A stretch of 7,326 nucleotides of DNA. It comes from Bacilli bacterium. Its GTDB lineage: Bacteria > Bacillota_I > Bacilli_A > Izemoplasmatales > Hujiaoplasmataceae. Below the pieces are notes generated by a model, which saw only the letters and a program-made list of their open reading frames with translations, searched no databases and had not been told where the DNA came from. Location: assembly GCA_018400565.1 (NCBI GenBank), contig JAGYMP010000123.1, forward strand, positions 1 through 7,326, written 5' to 3'. The translations under genes were made by a program, and so were the position numbers. This document shows positions 1 to 5,729 of the stretch, in pieces (position 1 is the stretch's first letter; each line of letters starts with the position of its first letter).

Positions 1-79
1 TTTTGCCCAGATTCCCTCGCATCGGAAACTCTGTTTTAGGCATTAAAAGCGTGTCTTTGTAATTTTTCTTCTCACTCAT
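1..79 (-). CDS. ileS: Isoleucyl-tRNA synthetase, N-terminal fragment (runs off the window)
   Basis: IleRS is the cytoplasmic class I synthetase that charges tRNA-Ile. Only the first 26 codons are present. They read MSEKKNYKDTLLMPKTEFP followed by MRGNLGK, which closely matches the conserved N-terminus of Bacillus-type IleRS (DYKDTLLMPKTxFPMRGNL). The HIGH and KMSKS motifs lie outside the window. The ATG at 77-79 is chosen because the IleRS consensus starts a few residues later and an AAAGGGG Shine-Dalgarno-like stretch lies about 10 nt upstream. The gene is preceded by a T-box leader whose specifier is an Ile codon, which independently supports the identity. Expression should rise when uncharged tRNA-Ile accumulates. 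Confidence 0.95.
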   Translation of the reverse strand, partial: MSEKKNYKDTLLMPKTEFPMRGNLGK

Positions 80-325
80 GGTAATTTTTCCCCTTTCAAA
101 TAAAAAAACGTCCTCATAAAAGGACGATTGGTTCGCGGTACCACCTTTTTTCCGGCGATTGCCGGCACTCGATGACCCCTTAACGCTGGGTATGCGTGAC
201 ATTCTAATGATTTCGAATGTCCACTCAGGAGCGATACCAAAAAGACCAACCTGCCCGTTCACACCAACCACGGATTCTCTGAAGGCTCAAAATCTTTTTG
301 ACGGATCTCCGTCTTCGTTTTATTC
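80..325 (-). promoter_or_regulatory. Isoleucine-specific T-box leader of ileS (AUC specifier)
   Basis: This is a tRNA-sensing transcription-attenuation leader. The conserved T-box core AAGGTGGTACCGCG lies at 134-147 (minus strand). Upstream, the leader has the Stem I hallmarks: an AGAGA motif, a GGTTGGTGTGAACGG distal segment, and the specifier region GGTATCGCTCCTGAG. The codon ATC at 233-235 is followed by a purine and matches Ile. A hairpin with 7-bp arms (GACATTC/GAATGTC, 198-204 with 215-221) and a CCGGC/GCCGG hairpin (152-156 with 161-165) sit between Stem I and the T-box. AAAAGG at 144-149 can pair with CCTTTT at 118-123 as an antiterminator helix; this overlaps and excludes the terminator stem. 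A small GACGG/CCGTC hairpin (300-313) lies near the predicted 5' end. I did not fold the whole RNA, and the 5' end is inferred from the promoter. Confidence 0.95.
102..126 (-). terminator. T-box intrinsic terminator before ileS
   Basis: On the minus strand, CGTCCT (121-126) pairs with AGGACG (109-114) around a TTTATG loop, followed directly by seven Ts (102-108). Its 5' arm shares bases with the antiterminator partner CCTTTT, as expected for a T-box switch. No other terminator is seen between yggT and here, so it may also end read-through transcripts from the upstream operon. Confidence 0.92.
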
Positions 326-331
326 TACGTT

Positions 332-360
332 ATTATATCGTATCGTGTTCTTTTTTTCAA
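332..360 (-). promoter_or_regulatory. Sigma-A type promoter for the ileS T-box transcript
   Basis: On the minus strand a TTGAAA -35 box (355-360) is separated by exactly 17 nt from a perfect TATAAT -10 box (332-337). Transcription should begin near 324-325, just upstream of the T-box structures. The promoter starts 9 nt beyond the yggT stop codon, so ileS can be transcribed independently of the preceding gene cluster. Confidence 0.88.
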
Positions 361-369
361 GCGCGGGGA

Positions 370-627
370 TCAAAAGATCGCATTCCTGAGCATAAACATC
401 ACGAAGCGATAGAACAACAAGCCGATGATCGGCGAGAGATCGATTCCCTTGATGACCAACCAGCCGCGAAAAATATTCAAATATGGTGCTGTCAGCCGAT
501 ATAGAGCCCGAAAGAAATTCGAGTTTCGGATTGGCAGCCAACTCAAAATGATCGTAACGATCATAACATAGTAATAGATGCGCATAACTTCGTAAATGAT
601 TCGTAAAATGTTTTGGAACAGTTCCAT
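370..627 (-). CDS. yggT: YggT/YlmG family small membrane protein
   Basis: This 85-residue integral membrane protein has the YggT-family layout. A first hydrophobic helix (about residues 8-30) ends in ILSWLP. A loop with a conserved aromatic/basic stretch follows (ALYRLTAPYLNIFRGWL), then the signature GIDLSPIIGLLFYRF and a second helix (about 62-80). Family members lie beside sepF in Gram-positives and are linked to cell division, membrane organisation or (in plastids) nucleoid and thylakoid biogenesis; the molecular function is not settled. The ATG at 625-627 is preceded by AAAGGA about 6 nt upstream, inside the end of sepF. Only 3 nt separate it from the sepF stop. It is the last gene of the packed cluster, and the ileS promoter follows immediately. 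Confidence 0.88.
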   Translation of the reverse strand: MELFQNILRIIYEVMRIYYYVMIVTIILSWLPIRNSNFFRALYRLTAPYLNIFRGWLVIKGIDLSPIIGLLFYRFVMFMLRNAIF

Positions 628-630
628 TGT

Positions 631-957
631 CTATCCTTTCTTCTGGTAATCAGCAATAAATTTTTTAAGTGTGGGTCCGTTAAGATCGGACTTTTGGGCC
701 ATTAAATAAATTTTATCATCAATTTTCACGATCTCCCCGTCACACGCGTAAAGAACGCCTGTCAGGAACAAAAGGACCTCGTTGGCCTCACTGATGAGAC
801 AATCCGTGAAATTTAAGACGATTGGTCGTCTGTGCATGACCATCTCGGCATAATCATAAATTTCCTTGCTGTCCTGAACACGGTAAAACTTGAGGTCGTC
901 AAAATCAACGTCCGTCGCATCGCTCTTTTTCTTTTTCCCGAATAAACCCATTGTCAT
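631..957 (-). CDS. sepF: SepF, FtsZ-interacting cell-division protein (short form)
   Basis: SepF polymerises into rings, binds the FtsZ C-terminal peptide and anchors FtsZ to the membrane through an N-terminal amphipathic segment. The 108 residues hold the core fold: KEIYDYAEMVMHRRPIVLNF (about 31-50), the helix region SEANEVLLFLTGVLYA (about 56-71), and the end strand KIDDKIYLMAQ. The N-terminus MGLFGKKKK is very short and basic. The 20-30-residue linker of B. subtilis SepF (about 150 residues) is mostly missing. Two starts are possible: the ATG at 955-957, which overlaps the yggS stop as ATGA, or the ATG two codons later (949-951), which has AGAGG about 7 nt upstream. Either leaves the core intact. 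Stop-start overlap with yggS implies translational coupling. With FtsZ encoded upstream, it probably tethers the Z ring here. Confidence 0.9.
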   Translation of the reverse strand: MTMGLFGKKKKSDATDVDFDDLKFYRVQDSKEIYDYAEMVMHRRPIVLNFTDCLISEANEVLLFLTGVLYACDGEIVKIDDKIYLMAQKSDLNGPTLKKFIADYQKKG

Positions 958-1598
958 ACCTCTTCCTTGAATAAGATCGATCCGATTCTGAGATGTGTCG
1001 CTCCGACATCCATGGCGATTTTATAATCATTGGACATCCCCATGGACAATTTGGTACATGAAGGGATGAGGTGATCGCGGATATCGTCGCGCAGTTGTCT
1101 CAAACGCATAAAACTATCTCTTATCGGTTTTTCATCATCGGTATAGGGCGCCATGCCCATCAGCCCGACAATGTTAATTTTATCATAATTGAGTGCTTTT
1201 TCGCAAAACGCACGCAGTTCAGATTCATCCAATCCGTATTTGGATGATTCACCGGAGATGTTGACTTCGACAAAACATGGCAAAGGGGTTTCCCGGCGTT
1301 TTTCAATCTCTTTCAGAAGTGAGGCGTGATCGAGCGAATGCAACATGTCAATCGCATTGATCATCTGTTTGACCTTCTTCGATTGGAGATGGCCGATGAA
1401 ATGCCATGCCACACCGTCAAGATCATCAAGAGCTTCTTTCTTCTTCAGGAAATCGTTTACTCTGTTCTCGCCGAAATCGCGGATGCCGCCTTCATAAAGC
1501 TGTCTCATGTCATCGGGGCCGACATATTTAGTGGCCGCAACGAGTGTCCGGCCCTGTGTTTCTTCTAATAATCGTTCTGCGTTATGTTTGATAGACAC
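954..1598 (-). CDS. yggS: YggS/YlmE family PLP-binding homeostasis protein
   Basis: This family binds pyridoxal 5'-phosphate in an alanine-racemase-like single-domain TIM barrel and controls PLP and amino-acid (Val/Ile/Thr) homeostasis; no enzymatic turnover is established. The PLP-binding lysine is K24 in AATKYV. Other family motifs are FGENRVND (42-49), WHFIGHLQSKK (65-75), EVNISGESSKYGL (111-123), VGLMGMAP (144-151), and the phosphate-binding LSMGMSNDYKIAMDVGATHL (184-203) followed by RIGSILF. At 214 residues it is slightly shorter than usual (about 225-235). The start is a GTG at 1596-1598, with AAGGTGA 4 nt upstream. In Bacillota it commonly precedes sepF, as it does here with a 4-nt overlap. 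Confidence 0.93.
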   Translation of the reverse strand: MSIKHNAERLLEETQGRTLVAATKYVGPDDMRQLYEGGIRDFGENRVNDFLKKKEALDDLDGVAWHFIGHLQSKKVKQMINAIDMLHSLDHASLLKEIEKRRETPLPCFVEVNISGESSKYGLDESELRAFCEKALNYDKINIVGLMGMAPYTDDEKPIRDSFMRLRQLRDDIRDHLIPSCTKLSMGMSNDYKIAMDVGATHLRIGSILFKEEV

Positions 1599-1608
1599 AA
1601 TATCACCT

Positions 1609-1776
1609 TCATTGCTTTTTGTTGAGCTGATAAGAGTAAATCCCCGTCAAGAACAACACATAACACGCAAGCAGGATATTAATGAATGGGTTGTCGATGA
1701 CAAAGAAGATAAGTGCGATTACACCGAAAAAATTAGCGATATAAAAGATCGTGAACCAAAGGAATTTATGTTTCAT
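1609..1776 (-). CDS. Small two-TM membrane protein, 55 residues, unknown function
   Basis: I do not recognise this gene. The ATG at 1774-1776 opens a 55-codon frame ending in TGA at 1609-1611. The product begins MKHKFLWFTIFYIANFF and ends GIYSYQLNKKQ. It has two hydrophobic stretches (about residues 5-27 and 30-51) joined by a DNP turn, with basic residues at both ends, suggesting a hairpin with both termini in the cytoplasm. Its start overlaps the end of surE by 11 nt, and its stop is 10 nt before the yggS GTG, so it fills an otherwise unexplained 167-nt gap between two solid genes. A Shine-Dalgarno candidate (AAAGGGAAAG) is rather far upstream, so coupling to surE termination is likely. It is real if conserved in relatives; a chance frame cannot be excluded. 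Confidence 0.7.
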   Translation of the reverse strand: MKHKFLWFTIFYIANFFGVIALIFFVIDNPFINILLACYVLFLTGIYSYQLNKKQ

Positions 1777-2497
1777 CGTGGGGCACTTTCCCTTTTAGGT
1801 CGTCGATCCCCTTTTTCGTGCGGTTGGTAAACTGGAGTGGCGTCATCGACACATAACCGTTTCTCACGGCATGGATGTCCGTACCATCCACAAATTCAAA
1901 CGGCAAAAACCGTCGTTTGCTCGTATAATGATGATCGCCGCTTTTTTCATAATAATGTTTAACGGGACGGAAGCCGAGTTCCGTGACCCTGATGCCTTTG
2001 ACATCCGAATAATCACGGGTGGGGAAATTAACGTTCAACATATATTGCTCGGATAAAAGGTCGTGTTCGAGAATGTAATCAAAAATGGATTCAAAATGAT
2101 CGCGGACAATGTCAAAATGATTGAAATCCGTTGAAAAAGCCACTGCTTTTTTTTTGTGTTTCAAGGCTTCCATCGCAGCCCCGACCGTTCCCGAATAGAC
2201 AGTGTCGGCCCCAAGGTTGTGTCCGTTGTTCACACCGGAGACAATAAGGTCGAAATCCTTGTTGAGACCGTGAAGCGCAAATGCAACCGCATCAGCCGGT
2301 GTGCCTTCAACGCTGATGATCTCTTCTTCGTGTTCAAAGACATGCGCCTGATTCCAAAAGATACGGGAAACACTGGCACCGCTTTTATGGTCGTTGGGAG
2401 CAACCAGGGTCACATCGCCATACGCTTTAAGTTTTTCATACAATATACGGATGCCCTCGGCATCATATCCGTCGTCATTCGTCAGCAAGATTTCCAT
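1766..2497 (-). CDS. surE: SurE 5'/3'-nucleotidase (survival protein)
   Basis: SurE is a metal-dependent cytoplasmic phosphatase that removes phosphate from nucleoside 5'- and 3'-monophosphates and short polyphosphates. All active-site motifs are present: LLTNDDGYDAEGI with the metal-binding D8 and D9, APNDHKSGAS with S39, and SGVNNGHNLGADTVYSGTVG with N90 (residues 87-105). The 243 residues match the usual family length of about 250. The ATG is fixed by the canonical MxILLTNDDG start and directly abuts the TAA of yhbY. The best purine-rich stretch (GGAGGAAAGG) ends about 14 nt upstream, so translation probably depends on ribosomes finishing yhbY. The gene is absent from some model Bacilli such as B. 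subtilis; placement between yhbY and yggS is not one I recognise. Confidence 0.95.
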   Translation of the reverse strand: MEILLTNDDGYDAEGIRILYEKLKAYGDVTLVAPNDHKSGASVSRIFWNQAHVFEHEEEIISVEGTPADAVAFALHGLNKDFDLIVSGVNNGHNLGADTVYSGTVGAAMEALKHKKKAVAFSTDFNHFDIVRDHFESIFDYILEHDLLSEQYMLNVNFPTRDYSDVKGIRVTELGFRPVKHYYEKSGDHHYTSKRRFLPFEFVDGTDIHAVRNGYVSMTPLQFTNRTKKGIDDLKGKVPHDET

Positions 2498-2788
2498 TTA
2501 CGGCAAAACAATCCTTTCCTCCAAGTCGGGATTCGGTTTATATAAAACCATCATGTTCCCAATGGTCTGAACGACAAAAATCCCATCGTTTCGTAATGAC
2601 TTGGCCAATTCTTTCTTGTCAAGGGGGGCATTGTTTAACAAGGATATTTTCATCAATTCATGTTTTTTCAAATATTTGTGAAGTTGGGTTTTCAGGTTCT
2701 CGGACAAACCTTCTTTGCCGATTTGAAAGACAGGCCGCAAATTAACGGCCATCGCACGTAAATAACGTTTTTGTTTTCCTGTGAGCAT
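2498..2788 (-). CDS. yhbY: YhbY/YqeI family CRM-domain RNA-binding protein
   Basis: This 96-residue protein is a single CRM domain, a KH-like fold that binds rRNA and associates with pre-50S ribosomal subunits. It begins MLTGKQKRYLRAMAVNLRPV, the typical CRM opening. It then has the GKxG loop (IGKEGLS, about 23-29), helix LKTQLHKYLKKHELMKISLL, the NNAPLDKKELAKSL segment, and the end strand VQTIGNMMVLYK (73-84). Its length is the family norm (95-100). The ATG at 2786-2788 lies 26 nt after the second mgtE stop with AAAGGGA upstream. In B. subtilis the orthologue yqeI sits with aroE and nadD; here it is instead between a Mg2+ transporter and surE. Link to the transporter may be only operon packing, although ribosome assembly is strongly Mg2+-dependent. 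Confidence 0.93.
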   Translation of the reverse strand: MLTGKQKRYLRAMAVNLRPVFQIGKEGLSENLKTQLHKYLKKHELMKISLLNNAPLDKKELAKSLRNDGIFVVQTIGNMMVLYKPNPDLEERIVLP

Positions 2789-2814
2789 ATCAATAATCCC
2801 TTTCTGATAGATAG

Positions 2815-4248
2815 TTAAACATATATGGGCAGAAGCACGATAAGTGCCACTCCATAATAAATGGTCAGAGACAAAACATCCGAAATGGTTGTGATAAAGG
2901 GTCCTGAGGCAACCGTTGGATCAAAGCCGAGTTTATCAAGTGCGTATGGAATCAATGCACCTAGGAAAGTCGCGGCAATCAATGCGATGAAAATCGATAA
3001 CCCACCCACCCCGGCTGTATACCATGCTAATGTCGTGAGATGGCCGTCTATTAAGCGGAACTGCACCAAAATCATGCCGACAAGCAAAACTCCGATAAGG
3101 AGACCTTGCAAGAAACCGGTGCGAAACTCTCTGAGAAGATGTTGTTTCATCGCTTTTTTCTTAAGAGGATTACCTCCGGTGAGATAGCGGATCATGATGG
3201 CCAGACTTTGTGTTCCGGCATTCCCGGCCATGCCGAGCAATAACGGCAAATAAACAGCAAGTCTTGATGCGAGAAGTCTCGATCCGTCATTTTGGCTGAG
3301 CGGTGTTTCAAAGATAGATAACAAAAGGGACGTCAAAAGACCCAGCACAAGCAAAATCAAAAGCCACGGCAGACGTCCTCTGACCTGATCCATGATTGTC
3401 ATGTTATGCAGATCGATGTCGCTTTTTGATAAAGCAGCCAAAGCTGTGTAGTCGTCTTCTTTTTCCTCGGCGATAATGTCCATCGCGTCGTCATATGTCA
3501 AAATGCCGAGCATCATGCCGTCTTTATCAACGACAGCCATCGCGGATTCCCCATATTCAGCAAGACGCAAGGCTGCGTGCTCCTTGTTATCATCGGGGGT
3601 GGTTTGCAATGGGTTCATGTCCATTATATCATAAATTCTTTCTTTCGCCCTAGCGACGATGAGATTTTTTAGAGGTATAACACCCGTGAGTCGATGATCG
3701 TCAATCACAAAAAGATTCGCGGTGTAGTCTTTGAAGTAAGCATGTTCAATGATTGTTTTCATGGCTTCTTTTACCGTCATGTTTGCATCCAGAGTAATAA
3801 AACTATCAGTCATCACGGAACCGAGTTGATTATCTTTGTAATCCCATAATTGCTTGATTTTTTGTCGTTTGGGACGCGACATGGCTGATAACATCGTGTC
3901 GACATAGGATTGATCGTCAAGCGATTGCAGCAAATCAACGATGTCATCATTATCCAAACGGCCAATAACGCGTTGCGCCAATTTATCCGGAATTGTTTTT
4001 AGAAGCAATCTCGCATCTTCCTTCGAAAAGAAAGCGAACACATCTGAGGCCGTCGGCATATCAATTTGCTTAAACCATTCAATGCGTTCATCTTCATCCA
4101 CGATCGATAATGCTGCCGCTATATCTGCCGGATGATATTCATCCAAAAAGGAATCGACGGCACCTTCTTCGTATGGCTGGGATTCAAAAAAACGCACAAT
4201 CTCATCAACGAAATTATCCTGTGTCGTGTTTTTTTGCTCGAAAGCCAT
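2815..4248 (-). CDS. mgtE: MgtE-type Mg2+ transporter, second tandem copy
   Basis: MgtE is a homodimeric inner-membrane Mg2+ channel gated by its own cytoplasmic Mg2+-sensing domains. Counting from the ATG (477 residues), an acidic helical N domain spans about 15-135 and two CBS domains lie at about 145-200 and 205-262. Five membrane helices then run from about 293 to the C-terminus. Family signatures are YLPLLLGMAGNAGTQS (333-348) and DPTVASGPFITTISD, whose final Asp (about 457) matches the pore Asp needed for transport. The frame is open back to a TTG at 4252-4254. The ATG at 4246-4248 is preferred because GGGGTGA sits 6 nt before it but directly against the TTG. It follows the first mgtE after 17 nt. 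It shares all domains with that copy but is clearly divergent, so it is an old duplication. Confidence 0.93.
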   Translation of the reverse strand: MAFEQKNTTQDNFVDEIVRFFESQPYEEGAVDSFLDEYHPADIAAALSIVDEDERIEWFKQIDMPTASDVFAFFSKEDARLLLKTIPDKLAQRVIGRLDNDDIVDLLQSLDDQSYVDTMLSAMSRPKRQKIKQLWDYKDNQLGSVMTDSFITLDANMTVKEAMKTIIEHAYFKDYTANLFVIDDHRLTGVIPLKNLIVARAKERIYDIMDMNPLQTTPDDNKEHAALRLAEYGESAMAVVDKDGMMLGILTYDDAMDIIAEEKEDDYTALAALSKSDIDLHNMTIMDQVRGRLPWLLILLVLGLLTSLLLSIFETPLSQNDGSRLLASRLAVYLPLLLGMAGNAGTQSLAIMIRYLTGGNPLKKKAMKQHLLREFRTGFLQGLLIGVLLVGMILVQFRLIDGHLTTLAWYTAGVGGLSIFIALIAATFLGALIPYALDKLGFDPTVASGPFITTISDVLSLTIYYGVALIVLLPIYV

Positions 4249-4265
4249 GTCCAATCACCCCACTC

Positions 4266-5669
4266 TCATATCAAATGATGTAAAAACAAAGTTGCAAAGC
4301 TGAAATAAATGAGCAACGAAAAAATATCATTGACGGTTGTCATAAACGGTCCAGAAGCCACGGCGGGATCAATTTTCAACAGATCGATTCCCAAAGGAAT
4401 CACTGTGCCTGCGGTCGTTGATATTATCAATGCAGACGTGATGGACAACGAAATCGTCAACGCAAGCGGCCAAGCCTGTTGGAGAGTCGAACCGCCGGAA
4501 AACTGGAAGAATATAACGATGACTGACATGACAGCTCCAATGATAATCCCGTTCAGGAAACCGACGAATAATTCCTTCAGAAGGTGAATCCATTTGTCTT
4601 TCGTCGTTTTAAAACGATTAAGCGCAAACAATTTGATCACAGTACCGAGACTCTGCGTGCCTGAGTTGCCTGCCATTCCTAAAACAAGAGGCATAAATAC
4701 GGCAAGCACCGGTATTAACTTTAACGTCGTCTCAAATCCTGCGATGATGGAACCGGTTATTAGATTTATGAATAACAAAATCACCAACCACGGGATTCTT
4801 TTTTTTAGATTTGAACGGACCGTCTCGCGGTCGATGGGTTCTTGAACATCAGCAAGACCGGCTAAATAGGAATAATCGATGTCCGACTCGGAACTGATGG
4901 CATCCATGACATCATCATAAGCAATGATGCCGACCAGACGGTGGTCATCATCAACCACGGGTAAAAGCATGAAGTCATATTTCCGCATGACCTCGATCAC
5001 TTCTTCGACGCGATCAATCGGCCGGAGCGATACCACGTTGTCTGTCATGATTTCATGGATTTTTCTTTTGGGTTCATTGCCCGCGCCGATCAATTCCTTA
5101 AGGGACACCACACCAGTCAAACGATTTTGTTCGATCACATAAACATTGTCGATGAATTCGATGTCGGGAGCGACATCGACAACATGTTTGATTGCTTCTT
5201 TCACCATATCATTCGGATCGATCGTCACAAAAACGTCATTCATGATAGATCCTGCGACATCATCTGAAAAATCGATCATTTGTTTGATTTCATTGCGTTT
5301 TTGTTGATAAACCATTGACAGAAATCGGATGCGTTCATCCCGCTCATCAAAAGCTTCGAGAATATCGACAAGATCATCGGTTTGCATGGCATTCAAGACT
5401 TCGGATGTTACCGTGATGTTCATGGTCACAAGAAGTGCAGCAACGTCCTCGGGATTCATTTCGGAGAACACATCCGCCAATGCATTGGGAGGGTAAATGC
5501 GGAGAAATTCCTCTTGTAAAACAGGATCAAGTCGTACCAATGCTTCAGCTAGTTCATAATCATGGAAACCATCCAGGACTTGTTTTTTCAGTTCGTCCGA
5601 TGAGGTTTGATTTAGAACATCCCCGATCCGGTCAAATGGTTGTTGTCGGTCATTGCTATCGAAAATCAT
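4266..5669 (-). CDS. mgtE: MgtE-type Mg2+ transporter, first tandem copy
   Basis: This is a full-length MgtE (467 residues from the ATG). The order is acidic N domain (about 10-135), CBS1 (about 139-195), CBS2 with LVGIIAYDDVMDAI (about 204-260), a connecting helix, then five TM helices from about 293. The FMPLVLGMAGNSGTQS motif (325-340) and DPAVASGPFMTTVND near 434-448 are intact, the latter supplying the pore Asp (about 448). Many Asp/Glu residues in the N and CBS domains fit Mg2+ sensing. An in-frame TTG at 5673-5675 would add two residues, but the perfect AGGAGG at 5677-5682 is 1 nt from that TTG and 7 nt from the ATG, so the ATG is the start. The gene begins only 32 nt after the ftsZ terminator T-tract. 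No M-box-like leader can fit, so RNA-level Mg2+ control is not evident. Confidence 0.94.
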   Translation of the reverse strand: MIFDSNDRQQPFDRIGDVLNQTSSDELKKQVLDGFHDYELAEALVRLDPVLQEEFLRIYPPNALADVFSEMNPEDVAALLVTMNITVTSEVLNAMQTDDLVDILEAFDERDERIRFLSMVYQQKRNEIKQMIDFSDDVAGSIMNDVFVTIDPNDMVKEAIKHVVDVAPDIEFIDNVYVIEQNRLTGVVSLKELIGAGNEPKRKIHEIMTDNVVSLRPIDRVEEVIEVMRKYDFMLLPVVDDDHRLVGIIAYDDVMDAISSESDIDYSYLAGLADVQEPIDRETVRSNLKKRIPWLVILLFINLITGSIIAGFETTLKLIPVLAVFMPLVLGMAGNSGTQSLGTVIKLFALNRFKTTKDKWIHLLKELFVGFLNGIIIGAVMSVIVIFFQFSGGSTLQQAWPLALTISLSITSALIISTTAGTVIPLGIDLLKIDPAVASGPFMTTVNDIFSLLIYFSFATLFLHHLI

Positions 5670-5676
5670 GTGCAAT

Positions 5677-5682
5677 CCTCCT
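5677..5682 (-). promoter_or_regulatory. Ribosome binding site of the first mgtE
   Basis: A perfect AGGAGG on the minus strand. Its 7-nt distance to the ATG at 5667-5669, against 1 nt to the in-frame TTG, decides the start codon. It is the strongest Shine-Dalgarno sequence I saw in the window. Confidence 0.85.
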
Positions 5683-5700
5683 TTGCTTCAATCTTTGGCA

Positions 5701-5729
5701 CAAAAAAACGGGAGGAAAACATCTCCCGT
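5701..5729 (-). terminator. Intrinsic terminator of ftsZ, overlapping its stop codon
   Basis: On the minus strand ACGGGAG (5723-5729) pairs with CTCCCGT (5708-5714) around an ATGTTTTC loop, followed by a run of Ts (5702-5708). The A of the first arm is the last base of the ftsZ TGA, so the hairpin begins inside the stop codon and a terminating ribosome could mask its 5' arm. The first mgtE begins 32 nt after the T-tract. Confidence 0.85.

Noticed and set aside
361..385. GATC-TTTT-GATC inverted repeat at the yggT stop as a terminator
   Set aside because: The stem is only 4 bp with no G/C-rich extension, and the A-rich run that follows is not a T-tract on the transcribed strand.
159..541. Short frames in and around the T-box leader on both strands
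   Set aside because: The region is fully explained by the T-box RNA, its promoter and yggT; the frames run through RNA stems and lack initiation signals.
2156..2545. 129-codon plus-strand frame opposite surE
   Set aside because: Antisense shadow of the conserved SurE active-site region, with no family resemblance.
5670..5728. M-box Mg2+ riboswitch before the mgtE pair
   Set aside because: An M-box needs well over 100 nt of untranslated leader; only about 60 nt separate ftsZ from mgtE, and that space is occupied by the ftsZ terminator and the ribosome binding site.
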